Shown: positions 1-12,500 of the stretch, one piece after another
Numbering within the stretch: position 1 is the first letter of the stretch
Layout: each line of letters opens with the position of its first letter
Source of the DNA: Apostichopus japonicus
Taxonomy: Eukaryota; Echinodermata; Holothuroidea; Aspidochirotida; Stichopodidae
Direction of reading: 5' to 3'
NCBI RefSeq assembly: GCF_037975245.1
Contig: NC_092580.1
Coordinates: 33,071,001 to 33,135,000, forward strand
DNA length: 64,000 bases
Program-made: the position numbers and the translations under genes
Notes under the pieces: model-generated
Database searches by the model: none
Told to the model about the DNA's origin: nothing
Seen by the model: only the letters and a program-made list of their open reading frames with translations

Positions 1-1151
1 AAGACAGACAAGAGCTGAATTCAAGATCTGAAATGTTTTGTGTAGGTCAAGATTAATTTTTCAGATTTCACAATTTCAGCTTTCAAATATGTTGAACGGA
101 TCAGGAAACCGTCCAAAGGAAAACTAAATTAATTCAGAGAGGCATATATAGTCTGCCCTAAGGGTACATGGCACTGCCAAGAAGTGTACTGCAGAAGGCA
201 CTGTATATATATTTACTTATTATTAAAAGTTTCATTCATTGTGCAACAAATTGTATGAATTAAGAGAGCTCTGTGCTAGGCTATTTGTAAAGGTGTACAG
301 AGCAGTAGGCTACAGTATTACTTAACAAGTTAAAGTGTACAGTACAAATAAATAGATCTCAATATAGCACATTTTCAGTATTTGAAATGTGTGTTTTGAA
401 ATAAATTTCAGACTAGATATTAAAGCATTTACTTAGCTAATACAGTATTGTGGAGAAGTGAAAATAAGCAAATTTCATGTACATTTCTTGTACAGTATGT
501 ATTTTGAAATACTACTACATCACCAATAACACAGTAAGTTCCCTTCAATATTTGCGATGTACGGTATGCTGACATCAGACTTAAAGAATCCTGTAACTGA
601 TCTAATTTATGGCAATAACTTACTGTGTTAAGATGACTGTACACTGTACAGTTCCATGTGTTAGAGTCACCTACTGTACGTACTACTATATGTATTAAGA
701 CACAATGAAAATCGTAATTTATTATTACATGCATGAGATATAAATTCATTTCTCATGTTTTCAACTCTCACATCAAGCTGGTCTAGTATTAGTAATAACA
801 AGTATAACTCAAAACACCTCTTCAACAAGACTCAGTACAGTATTTGTATTAAGTTTTGTAGATGACAATTGCTGGTTTTGAATCCTACCAAGAGACTTCA
901 GTAGTATGTAGCATCTTTTGGATACACCCTACAGCAGCGCAACAGTAGCTAGGTCGACAAATTAAAACATACTTACAAGTCAAAAGTCTTTAAATGTCTC
1001 ACCTTTTGCTTGCACATTTTAATCTAGCCTAGTGCCCTTGGCTTATACTAATTATACTAATTACAAACAGCGGTTAAAATGGATACATTTAGACAAGGAA
1101 ATTGAACTTTGTATATATATGGAACACTTTCATGAACCACCTTTAACACAT
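1..1151. other. AT-rich non-coding DNA
   Basis: No convincing exon on either strand. The sequence is AT-rich with many short TACAGTA/GTACAGT motifs. It could be intronic to the minus-strand gene whose candidate first exon lies at 2307-2182. Confidence 0.5.
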
Positions 1152-1162
1152 GCACTAATGTA

Positions 1163-1567
1163 GGATATGACTAATTACCATACCGGACCCAATCGGACCA
1201 TATCGTACCATACTGGACCATATCGGACCATACCGGACCCAACCGGAGGCAAAATAAATGACCTTCAGACACCACCAGAGTCATTTTTATTATATTTTAT
1301 CATTAAAATGCTGGTATTGTGTCAACATTCATCTCAAAATCGGAATTTGGGATGAATGTTGACAACAAATCTGGGTTCCTCTGGCCATTTTACCCAAATG
1401 GGGCCGGTGTAAAAGGAATCCAAGTCCCCCAGGAATCTAAGTCCACCTTCCTTTGTACTGACGCATCAGGCCACGGTGTACCTTTGTGCTGGATTATGTG
1501 AGCGGCTATGTAGCTAGCCCCAACCATAACCCTTCACAATGGGTCCGGTATGGTAATTAGTCATACC
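1163..1567. mobile_element. MULE-like MITE with 28-bp TIRs and 11-bp TSD
   Basis: The two ends are inverted repeats of about 28 bp, core GTATGACTAATTACCATACC, with one mismatch between ends. They are flanked by an exact 11-bp direct repeat, GCACTAATGTA, at 1152-1162 and 1568-1578. The left end carries several subterminal copies of CGGACCATA-type motifs. A target duplication of 9-11 bp is typical of Mutator-like elements, so MULE is the best guess. At 405 bp with no transposase, it is non-autonomous. Confidence 0.72.
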
Positions 1568-1599
1568 GCACTAATGTAGAGAACTTTCTCCTTGATAAG

Positions 1600-2160
1600 T
1601 GTATATTAATTCAAAACCTTGTAGGCCTTACTTAGTTAACCATTTCAAAGAACCTTTGTGCTCTTAATTAGGCTTGCATCACCAAATTACAACAGGCATA
1701 GCCTACAGTAGGCTATATCTTTATACTATAGGCTAAGCCTACTGTAACTATAGGCCAAAGGAGGTAAGTTCACACTGGCTTTAAAACTCTTGTTGCATTT
1801 TAAATCTTGGAAACACTGCATTTTAGGCTATAAGCAAAACCTAACAATGATATTTCTTGGCCTAATTGTCTGCAAGTCGAGAATTGTAAATTCGACTGAT
1901 GTTAGGCCTAGGCCTACGTAAATAAAGTAACTACATTTTAGGATTGTATTTAGAAGTTAGGCCTAGGCCCCTAGGATGTTACTGCAATATTAACTTAGCC
2001 TAGGCCATAGGCCTAGGCCTTAAAGTTAGGCCTAACTTAGTCCCTAACTATGTAGGACTAAGCCATCTTATTTTAACATAGGCTAGACATAGGGCGACAC
2101 ATACTTAATGCTATCCTAAGCATGGCTTTGTTTCCTTCCAGCCTTCTTATTGGTGGGTTA
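1600..2160. repeat. AGGCCTA-rich low-complexity tract
   Basis: Dense, irregular copies of the palindromic motif TAGGCCTA, densest at 1885-2060. A similar tract lies at 54060-54920, also just inside the first intron of a minus-strand gene. No coding potential seen. Confidence 0.6.
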
Positions 2161-2181
2161 AACTCTAATAAACTAGGCTAC

Positions 2182-2307
2182 CTGGTTTTCTGGTGAGGAT
2201 TTTTCTGACTTTGCAGCACCTGTCGCCATTTCTTTGTAACTTTCAGAGTTTCTCACCAAGGTCTTACTCTTGATCCCATTCCCAAGACCTCCGGAAACCA
2301 CCGACAT
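2182..2307 (-). CDS. Candidate first coding exon of an unrecognised gene (partial)
   Basis: On the minus strand an ATG in a strong context (AACAAAATGT) opens 42 codons that end exactly at a consensus donor, CAG|GTAGCC, in phase 0. The peptide starts MSVVSGGLGNG and is Ser/Lys/Glu-rich with no membrane segment or recognisable domain. The rest of the gene would lie to the left, beyond an AGGCCTA-rich intron and probably outside the window. I do not recognise the family. The support is start context, open frame and splice site only; it could be chance. Confidence 0.45.
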
Positions 2308-3924
2308 TTTGTTAGAAATTGGGCCTAGGTTCTCCTTTCAAAGCATGTTTGTTGAATATATCTCCAAGGAGGTCATCATTTTTCGAAATTGTCTTAATTA
2401 TGCTACCGGATAAGTGATTGTTTTCATTTTGGGTCCACAGCAATTTACACAGCAGTATGTACAGCCAGTATTTGGTCCTCAGAAGTTACGGGTCGCTGCC
2501 CAGCAATCCAGATGAACAATAAAACAATCACGAAAAGGAAACACGTTCGCGGTTAACACAAAGAATTTACATTCTGGTTTTCATCTGAACAGTAACCTAT
2601 GAGAAAAGTTTAGTTAACTCTCTGCCAAGTTTTGCTTCAATTTCAAACAATTCGTCAATTCCTTTCATATTTCAGTATTTGGTCCTCTTCGGTAGTCAGT
2701 CACTGAACACATACTAAGTTACTTCGTTATAACTCGCAGCACACGTACACAATGTTGAAACCCCAGCAGACGTACAGTACAAACAACTTTACAAGGGAAT
2801 TTTCCCTGTTGTTTATATCGTGAGTGTCGTGTTCCTACTTACCGCGAACAAAACAGAATAGATGTCGCTCTTTCGAAATTGGCAGCACATATGTATACCT
2901 TCATCTCGCATCTACAGCTTTGATTGTCACACCGCTCCGACATTGTTCGTCATCAAGTCAGTTTTTGTCATGTAACAAATCAACTTTTCTCAAGACAAGT
3001 CACTTTACAAGTCAAGTCAAAAGTTGATATCCGTGCCTGGCTGACACTGCACCTATGAACACTTTTACAATCAAGTTATCTATGTTTACTTTGATAACAC
3101 GTCAAAGTTTCCACTACCAGTTCCGTTTGATATTATACAAAATTTCAACCTCAAATTTTAAAGGAGTGATGAAATGTTGGAGAAAACGTCAAAATTTCGA
3201 TATAAACATCCCAATTTCGAGATAAACCGGAAAATTATCGGGCAGATCGTCAAAGTGTTGTGAGTAAACGTGTTAAAATTTCCCTTTAAAATGTCCCTAT
3301 TTGTCTAAAAAAGTCAATATATTGCAATTTTTAGACAAACTAATCAACATTTCGAGATAAGCTGATTAAAGTCTTGGATCAAACATCCAAATTTTGGGAT
3401 AAATTGTCGAAATATTGAGAAAAAGCAAAATATGTTTGACAAAGACGTCAACATTTTGAGAAGATATTTCGATCTTTGGCGGTAAAACTTTAACATTGTA
3501 TGCTTGAGACAAACTTTCACCTGAAAATTCGAACTGACCTAAAATCATGGCGCTGCCATTCACACCAGTAAACTCGTTATACTGCAAAACTACTACTATA
3601 ACTCAATAAACAAGTTATAAGCAAACAGCTTAAAAACTCTGCATATGTCATAGCCACAAACAAATGAGAGAATAAAGTTAGTCATTCATATTTATATTAA
3701 AAGTAAATAAGCACAGAAAAAAAACCATGGTTAACCAATCGTCAATATACGTATTCTGGCAAAGGAATATGTAATATTTCAAATAAAAGCAATGTTGGTG
3801 CTATTGGGAATAAAGCAAACTGAATATTTGTTTCGATTGCACATAGCAATTATTTAAATTTTGTTTTTACAGATTGGGAGTGTCTACTCTGTTCATGTCA
3901 ACAGGTCAAATATATTCAAATCAA

Positions 3925-4101
3925 GTAACAATTCAGAATTTACCAAGGCAAGTCAAGTCACAAGTTATTTGCTTGTATTCAGTGCAAGTCACAGTCATGA
4001 GTCATCTGCAAACTCAACTAAGTCAAATCACAAGTCAGTCAAGAAAATTGTGACTCGAGTCTGACTCGAGTTCAGGTCATTGACTCAAGTCAACAACACT
4101 G
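3925..4101. mobile_element. hAT-like terminal fragment with AAGTC subterminal repeats
   Basis: Many copies of CAAGTCA run into a terminus CAACAACACTG at 4091-4101, resembling the subterminal AAGTC repeats and CAACTCTG end of the complete hAT composite at 17852-19838. A matching opposite end was not found, so this is a fragment. Confidence 0.45.
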
Positions 4102-4390
4102 CCCTCAATTCATCCTTGATCTCCTCTTCTATTTGCTACCTGGTCTTACGGAAACAGGACAGTACTTCCAAGCTCAGAGTCTCTTGCCGAAAACGTTACT
4201 GAGACTGCTTTTGTGTATAGATTTGTGTGTCACAGTCGAGGAGGGAGGGAGGGAGGGTGCAAAGATAGCACCACACTTTAAGGCGCCACTGATTTTGCTT
4301 CGTTTCTGTTTAAACCAAAATATGCAAAATAATGATGTTTTTTGTCAATTTCCGTTACACGAATGGTGACCGATGGTGTGCAGTTAGTAA

Positions 4391-4446
4391 GCTAGCATCA
4401 TTGAGCAGAATATGAAAACGTTCTTATATTCTGCTCTATGGCTAGC
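4391..4446. repeat. Imperfect palindrome
   Basis: Begins and ends with GCTAGC, with inner arms GAGCAGAATAT and ATATTCTGCTC. It can fold into a cruciform or hairpin of about 20 paired bases. No flanking duplication recognised. Confidence 0.6.
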
Positions 4447-5186
4447 ATATACCATGGAGGTAAAGCAGATACTTACAGTGATTTACTATAGGATATGGCT
4501 CAGCTCTGTAATCATGTGAGTATTTATGAAGCGCGCCATCTTCTTTACACTACTCCATGTATATTACTTTGGTGGCGTGATTCTGACCATCAAAATATTA
4601 CCTCACAATTAGGTTACGGTAACATACGCCCATTAAAAGCCCCATTGACTTTCACACTAAATCACAAAAGTAATGTGGTCTCTAAGTCTAGATAGAAGTT
4701 TTCACTAGCTAAACGCTTCCCATCACCGGATAGCTGACAAATTGGCTTTTACATGACATCAATTTTCCGTATAATGACCGCGCAGATTTTTTGCTATCCA
4801 AGCCGGAAGTTTTCGTTACTTGTAAACAAACCTCTTCACTCAGTAGTAAACAATTTTCCTACGCTGCTCCTGGGAGGCCTAAATGGGTCTAAAATTGCCT
4901 CAATTGACCCAATTTTCTCACCACATGTACTTCCATTTATTCTCTTCATCATGCAAGCCACAAAAATCTAGATCATGATTGATAACAGGTCAAAAAAGAT
5001 GTTCTCCTGCTGCTTTTCGGCACATTTCCTGAAGGAGAACAACCGAGCGGATGGATATAGACTCTAATAGGGAGTATGCCACCTTACAATGTATTAAATA
5101 TAACATTTTAACAGTATTTAACATGTAGAATAATAAGAGGAATTACGAATGATGACCTTTTAAGTTCCGTGTAGTCTGAATCAGTT

Positions 5187-6120
5187 TTGTTAATTTCGTA
5201 CGACGTGCTGCCGGATCGGTGGTTAATGTGTACATGCAATACCATCATATATGTTCACGTCATGTTATTATAAACATCTCTTTAATATATGCGTTAGACT
5301 GTAACGTTTGTTTCATGTACGTCGATATATCGTGTGATAATCCAGGGTATGCCTGTGGAGTTAGTACAAAGGTAGTTTCTTGCCAACTAATCACACATAC
5401 ATAGTGTTGCTTGTAAACAAGGGATAATTCCTGTAATGTTCTTGCATAGAATTTGAAGTATTTATAGGTTCTTGCGAAATATGGGAAATTCGTAAGATCG
5501 AAAATAGATCCAAGCGACCAGATGGCTTTTATTATATCGATGCTCTTCACGGAGGGTAGACAACATTCCTTATACGTCTATGTATATGAAGGCTTTTCGT
5601 CAAAACTGATTTGTCTTTTTGTAAGTATAATTAATTAATCGAGTTATTTCATCATGCAGTTTTCTTTTTATTTGAATTGTCCTTTCATTATACTTAAATA
5701 ATTTAAAGAAAGTATAAAGTTTGGATCGTTTCTTTCAATGTATAGTACGAATACATGATAGTTTTGCTAATATGAAAAACGACGGGCTAACGGGCAATAG
5801 ACCAATTTCATTGTTACTGCCCTATCACGATGTAAAGAAGATCAAGGCCTATACGTACTTTATACTGTTTGGCGCTTTTGTATATGTATCTCTGTTGTCA
5901 GGACACCTATAGGTTTCGCTGAAAATGTTAATCTCTGCTATCGTAATGTACGGTATGTGTGCGTGTGTTTGTGTGTGCAATTGTTTTGTATTCTGACTGA
6001 GGAATTGAAGAAAGGAATTTCACGTGCCCAGACGTCATTTCATCTGCGTGTGTGTGTGTGGGTGTGTGCGTGTGTGTGTGTGTGTGTGACGCCTGGCTTG
6101 TAAACACGGTATCTCAAGTA
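5187..6120. other. Upstream block shared by both duplication units
   Basis: About 0.9 kb, well conserved with 14820-15720. It may hold the promoter and a non-coding first exon of the exonuclease gene, because both copies have a 3' splice acceptor in the 5' UTR just before the start codon. Short open frames here are not convincing genes. A (GT)n microsatellite lies at 6045-6089. Confidence 0.5.
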
Positions 6121-6199
6121 GGGAAGCTGCAGGGACCAATCTAATATTTGGTGTATATGAGTACCACATTGAGTAGATGTGCCCTTTTTTTTTGGTGCC

Positions 6200-8830
6200 T
6201 GTGAAGGTCGCCAAAGGTCAGTTAGAGGCCAAAAACCAAAATATTAAAACAAGCAATATCTCTGATATTTTGGGACTAGTTGTGAATGGGGTAAGGGATC
6301 ATTTCAAAACAAAACGGTCATGTGATCCAAGATCAACAAAGGTCAATCAGTGGTCAAAAACTAGTATTTTTGCAATAACTTGAGAACCAAATGTCCGTCA
6401 AGGTTTGGAGTTACGCTATTGTAATCCAGGAGTCTACCCGCATCTAGGTGACCTTTAACCTCAGGTTGACCTCTGGTGACCTTTATCAGTTTTTTTGGGT
6501 TATTTGAATTTTTGTGGCCATAATCGGATCTCTAAGGTACCTTCCGATCAAAATGGTCCATAGTTGACCCCTGTGCGACCTTCGTGTGCGAAGTTATCAG
6601 AGGTCAAATCTTTTGTTTTTAATAAGTACAGTTAGGATGGTCGCACAGGCTTGTAATGTTGCTTTTTGGAATCAGCGTGTCAAACTACATCGACCGCGAG
6701 GTCAAAAGGTCAAAGGTCAAATCTTGAAAAATATGCTCATTTTAGGAGATACGGGGCAAAACAAATCAAAACAAAAAAAAGTTTGTCAATATGTTGATAT
6801 ATGATAGAGCTCTTTGTGCTATATATAGGAAACCAATTCCCGCTTCAATCGGACACCCAGTTCTCAAGTTATGAGGGGCCAAAGGTTGGTTTTGATACCT
6901 TTCTAGCAATAACATTATGTGTGTACATTGTAGGCCAATCAAATTTTACGACAGAGTGCACCTCATCAAGAGAAACATTTTTGATAAAATCCATCAGGTC
7001 ATCCAAGGTCATTCAAGGTTGATTATTGGCAAAAAATCTGTCAGCTTATGCTAATTTTTGCAACATCTTCTAGTCACCAAGTCTGACATGACTGGTATAT
7101 TAGGACAAGTTGTGAATGAAGTAGGGGCACATTTTTCAAAATAACCGTGATGTGATCCAAGGTCACCAAAGGTCATTTATGGGTCAAAATGTGTTTTTTT
7201 TTCTCAATAACTTGTGAAACTACCACTGACAGTTTCCGACATGGTTGATATTTTAGGACTAGTTGTGAATGGGGTAAGGGATCGTTTCCAAACATAACGG
7301 TAATATGATCCAAGGTCAACAAAGGTCAATTAGGGGTCAAAAACTAGTATTTTTGCAATAACATGAGAACCAAATGTCGATCAAGGTTGGAATTTTAGGA
7401 CAGAGTGCACATTATCAAAGGGAACATTTTTGATAAAAACCATTAGGTCATCCAAGGTCATTCAATTTTGATTATGTGCAAAAAACTGCCAAATTATGCT
7501 AATTTTTGCAACAACTGCTAGTCACGAAGTCTGACATGGCTGGTATATTAGGACAAGTTGTGAATGAAGTAGGGGCAGGATTTCTAAAATAACCGTGATG
7601 TGATCCAAGGTCACCAAAGGCCAATTATGGGTCAAAATGTGTTTTTTTTTCCTCAATAACTTGTGAAACTACCACTGACAGGGTCCGACATAGTTGATAT
7701 TTTGGGACTAGTTGTGAATGGGGAAGGGATCGTTTCCAAACATAACGGTAATATGAACCAAGGTCAAAAAAGGTCAATTAGGGGTCAAAAACTAGTATTT
7801 TTGCAATAACTTGAGAACCAAATGTCCATCAAGGTTGGGATTTTAGGACAGAGTGCACATCATCAAGGGAAACATTTTTGATACAAACCATCAGGTCATC
7901 CAAGGTCATTCAAGGTTGCTTATGTGCGAAAAACTGCCAGCTTATGCTAATTGCGAAAAGTTGTGAATGAAGTAGGGGCAGGTTTTCTAAAATAACCGTG
8001 ATGTGATCCAAGGTCACCAAAGGTCAATTATGGGTCAAAATTTTTTTTTCCCTCAATAACTTGTGAAACTACCACTGACAGGGTCCGACATGGTTGATAT
8101 TTTGGGACTAGTTGTGAATGGGGAAGGGATCGTTTCCAAACATAACGGTAATATGAACCAAGGTCAACAAAGGTCAATTAGGGGTCAAAAACTAGTATTT
8201 TTGCAATAACTTGAGAACCAAATGTCCATCAAGGTTGGGATTTTAGGACAGAGTGCACATCATCAAGGGAAACATTTTTGATAAAAACCATCAGGTCATC
8301 CAAGGTCATTCAAGGTTGCTTATGTGCAAAAAACTGCCAGCTTATGCTAATTGCGAAAAGTTGTGAATGAAGTAGGGGCAGGTTTTCTAAAATAACCGTG
8401 ATGTGATCCAAGGTCACCAAAGGTCAATTATGGGTCAAAATGTGTTTTTTTCCCTCAATAACTTGTGAAACTACCATTGACAGGGTCCGACATGATTGGT
8501 ATTTGTGGACTAGTTGTGAATGGGGTAAGGGATCGTTTCCAAACATAACAGTCATGTGATCCAAGGTCAACAAAGGTCAATTAGGGGTCAAAAATTAGTA
8601 TTTTTGCAATAACTTGAGAACCAAATGACCATCAAGGTTGGGAGTTACGCTATTGTAATACAATAGTTGACCTGCATTTGGGTGACCTTTGACCTCAGGT
8701 TGACCTCCAGTGACCTGTATTAGCTTCTTTCAAGTTGAGTCTTTGAAGTTTCGTGGTCATATTCCAATCTACATTGTCCATAAGTGGACTCCTCTGCAAC
8801 CTTAATGTGAGAAGTTATTACATATTTGGT
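6200..8830. repeat. Complex tandem satellite rich in AGGTCA half-sites
   Basis: Units of about 400-450 bp recur; the marker AGGTCAATTAGGGGTCAAAA falls near 7323, 7771, 8171 and 8575, with a divergent unit near 6337. Each unit consists of two related halves of about 200 bp, each with AAGGTCA(A/C)(C/A)AAAGGTCA. The outer parts are more diverged and contain inverted TGACCT copies (6450-6485, 8680-8712). It is absent from the same place in unit B, which has only a short related trace near 15805-15835. Confidence 0.85.
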
Positions 8831-9529
8831 TTGGTTTTGTAATACTTGGTGTGTGGATTCATAACATTGAGTACAAGAACCCTATTGTTTTTGATGGAGG
8901 TGTTTAATAACCACGTACAGTAGACTGACCTGTGTTAGCATGCCATAGTGTTATTGTAACAGCTAGTTCTGGTTAAACTAACGAGCAGAAGTCTAGTGCA
9001 TTGAAGTCATCGAAACCTCAATGCATTTTGCATTCTGGTTACCAAAATAGCAAATGTACCCTACTGGCAAATAAAATGTGCCCCTTTGATTAAAAACTGT
9101 CTTTTAGATGTCTTAAGCCTTTGTTAAATTTAATATTTTATTTGAATTATCCACGTACACCATAATAGTATTGATAACATACTAACACATCATATATATT
9201 TAAGTGATATGACCGAAAATCGGAGGTCAAAGGTCGAATGAAGTTATTAGCAGCCAAAAGGAGGAATGATTCAGAACAAAGGGTTATGAGAATCGTATTA
9301 TCATAATTTTAATTTACTAAAAGTGTTTCGTTTGTGGGTGGGGGGGGGGGGCGGGTTAAGGAAGGGGTGAAGGAAGGGGCTGATTGATGAGTATGGCATA
9401 GAAAACCAAGTCACAACTAAATCTCCCGCCCTCACACTCACCCTAAATCGCTTCTTTTCCCCATGTGTATATATATTTCTTGCTTTTTCTAGATTAAACT
9501 ATAAAGCTGAGCTGTGAATAATTGTGACA

Positions 9530-12500
9530 ATGGCTTCCAGACGGAATGAAGCGCCAGGAACGAGACGAGGGATATTTGGTACAGTAGTATCCATGGAGCT
9601 GTATAGACACAGATGTATCATTTCTATGGATGACCATGGTGAACGTCTTGGAACGGGGATCTTGAACACAACACGCTTAGAAGAGAGTCTGAAAGGTGTA
9701 TCTGACTTCACTTCGTTCATCGGAAAGAACAAGCCCGTCATCGTCACTGCCGTTCCCTTGACAACGGAAAGATCCACGGAGTTAAAATGGTCTACAGGAA
9801 CATGGGAAGTGATCGCAATTCGCCCGCGCTTCAGACGACCCGACATGTATCAACTTCCGGGGCCTTATAGATCTCGTAGTCAGTGGAAAAGTTCCTACTG
9901 TGAGCAAGCTCTTTCGTCGCCCAGCGGGCTATCGTCGGGTCCACCAGCTGAGAAGGTGTCCAGCGTGATACACACGTGTCGTAAGCTGTTAGAAATTTGG
10001 GGTTCCTTCCCGATAAGTGAGCTTCAAAGAGTCCTCCAAGGACAAGAACAGTTTGCTGATGTAGTCGGCCAGTTTGGTTCCATTAGCGACATACTACCCT
10101 TTATTCGATCCTTCCCTCAATATTTTGCTATCACCGACGAAGGTAAAACTCTCCGCTTTCCTTTTCGGTCGTCTCAAGACGACTTCAAAAGGTTCATCAC
10201 GGAGCAAGGTCGTTCGGTGCCTCGTGGTAAGAATCTTTCTGGAGAGCCTGTGTTGATAGAGACCGTGGACGAATGCAGACAACAAGTCAGAAAACTGCTG
10301 GAAAAAGCCCGCAAAGGCTCTGACCCTGAACAACTCGTAGTTGCATTAGACTGCGAAGGAGACAATCTTGGTAAGCATATTAGTTATTTTTTATTTAAAC
10401 TTTATTTTAAGAGGGTAGCTCGTTTAGCAATAGCTAATCTTCCACGAGGCCCTCTAATAAGACATATAATAATATAAAATGTAGGAAAATTTAAGAAGTC
10501 ATTATTAGATATAGCCTTGAATATAACACTGCGTTAGATGCATGAGTTAATAAACCAGTATGATTCAATTTGTCAAATTATAATTCAATTTTCCAAAAGT
10601 CTTGAAAATTGTAACAGAGGAGAAAATCAGCTGGAAATGAAACATATTTTTTTATATATTGTAAAGTGGTCACTTCAGTTCACCTTTCTTGTGACGTTTT
10701 GTTGACTGACACAGTATGCCCACTCACTTTAGAAGAAAGAGCTATATGTTTGTGTGTTTGTGAATAGTGTCTGAATTAGTCGCATGTACTTTATGGTTCA
10801 TTTCCATACATGAATATGCATATATTTATATTTCGTATATGTTCTATACTGTCTGTATAAAGGAAAGGAAGGACCATTGACCCTGTTGCAGATTGCTACA
10901 GTTGAAGGCGAGGTCTTCGTATTCGACGTTCTGGCTACCCCACAACCAGAGGACATGTTCATCGATGGAGAATTGAAAATTCTTCTTGAAGAGAAAAAGA
11001 TACTTAAGGTGATACCATTGTATTATACAGAGAATGCAAACCCAATAAAGGAAATCTTAAAATCCAAGAGTTTATCCCGGTGTCGTATATGTAATGCTTG
11101 GGGTTAGTCATTCTATGTGTTACTATGTGTATGTATATTGAAATAAATTGAATGTTATAATCAAATCGATTACTGCTGAGAACGTAGCAACTATTCATAA
11201 ACATATTCTCTTTTTTGTATTTAATTGATGTGATAAAAATGACGGCATTGCTTTTGGGTTTCATTTTTAACAGGTTGTGCATGACTGTCGGACAGATCAG
11301 TGCGCCCTCTATTTCCAGTTTGGAGTGACCCTAACGAACGTCTTTGATACTTCAGTAAGTCCATGAATATTATAGGTTTTTTTCATCACATTCACCATAA
11401 AACACTTCTCAATACCAAACACATGACCCACTATACCATTATGACCAGAAAAGTTAAAAAGTCCACATATAAAATGAATTGTAGGTCGGGCCGGTATTCA
11501 CATGTATGGGTCAGGTAGGCCTATTTCCATAGGTGATCAAGAATCGCATGAATTTTTTCGCACTTTAGGTCCTTTGTTTTACCCTTGTCAATGCACATTA
11601 ATACCTTATCATACTATCTTACGCAAATCTGACTGCTTATGTCAACATTTTGAATTAAAGTAGCTTTGTGCAGTTGTTTTAATGAAAAATCCGAAATAGT
11701 ATCGATGTGGTCACGAATGTACAAACAGTGTGGACACTGAAATCAATTTCGATATTAATTTACATTTGATCATTTTCATAACCCATCAGTTTAGCAGAAA
11801 CAAAAGAAGGTATTGTTGTAAATAATAGTCATATAAAATGAAAGCATGCGAAGTTAGATGATGTCATAGTTAGACTTGCTCAAGACTTACATATGTGTGA
11901 ATCTTGTGTTTGAATGACTAACGTTAATGATATTTCCCAAGCAGAGTAACACAGTTCTTACATACTTATCTAGGAAAGTTGTTGGCCGCAATCTTTACTA
12001 TCAATTTGACCAATGATGATATTTGGGTTTGCTTCACACTTAAACATTCGCTCATTAACTTCACTTGAGGGAAAAATGTAACAGGATGTCTTATTTTGAT
12101 CAATTGCCACTTTAATTTGAACAATACATGCTGAGTTTGGTTAAAATAGTTGACCAAATTCAATAAGCTGCTTTTCAAAGAGAGGTGTTTGTTTTGTACG
12201 ATACCATAGGTAGCCTACACTACCATTTGGGAACAGTGTAACATCTTTGCTGGACCATACAGACCAAAGCTCTCGCTACTAATTGAGCTTTATGGCCTCA
12301 CGGCAAAACACAAGACGGATGAATTTGAGGCGTTGGTCCATGATAAGCAATTGTTTGCAAAGCGGCCTCTAACGAAAGAAATGATACAGTATGCTGCCGA
12401 CGATGTCCGTTGTCTGGTTCCGGTGATCTATGAAGCCTTAAACAAGTAAGAAATCTTTCGATATAACCACCGTCTGTAATCTTTTTGGCTGAGGAATCAA

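Larger units (their letters stand above)
2308..5186. other. Intergenic region with decayed repeats
   Basis: No exon recognised. It holds a quasi-repeat of TTTCGAGATAAA/GTCAAAA motifs (about 3165-3470), an AAGTC-rich transposon end (3925-4101) and a hairpin (4391-4446). The left part (2310-2800) may be the 5' UTR and promoter side of the exon at 2182-2307. Confidence 0.5.

Noticed and set aside
5219-5404. Short frame conserved in both duplication units (also 14806-15048)
   Set aside because: Similarity follows from the duplication; start points and frames differ and no domain is visible.
9524-9529. GTG at 9524 (and 16104) as translation start of the exonucleases
   Set aside because: Animal genes use ATG; ATG 9530/16110 follows at once and an in-frame TGA lies just upstream.
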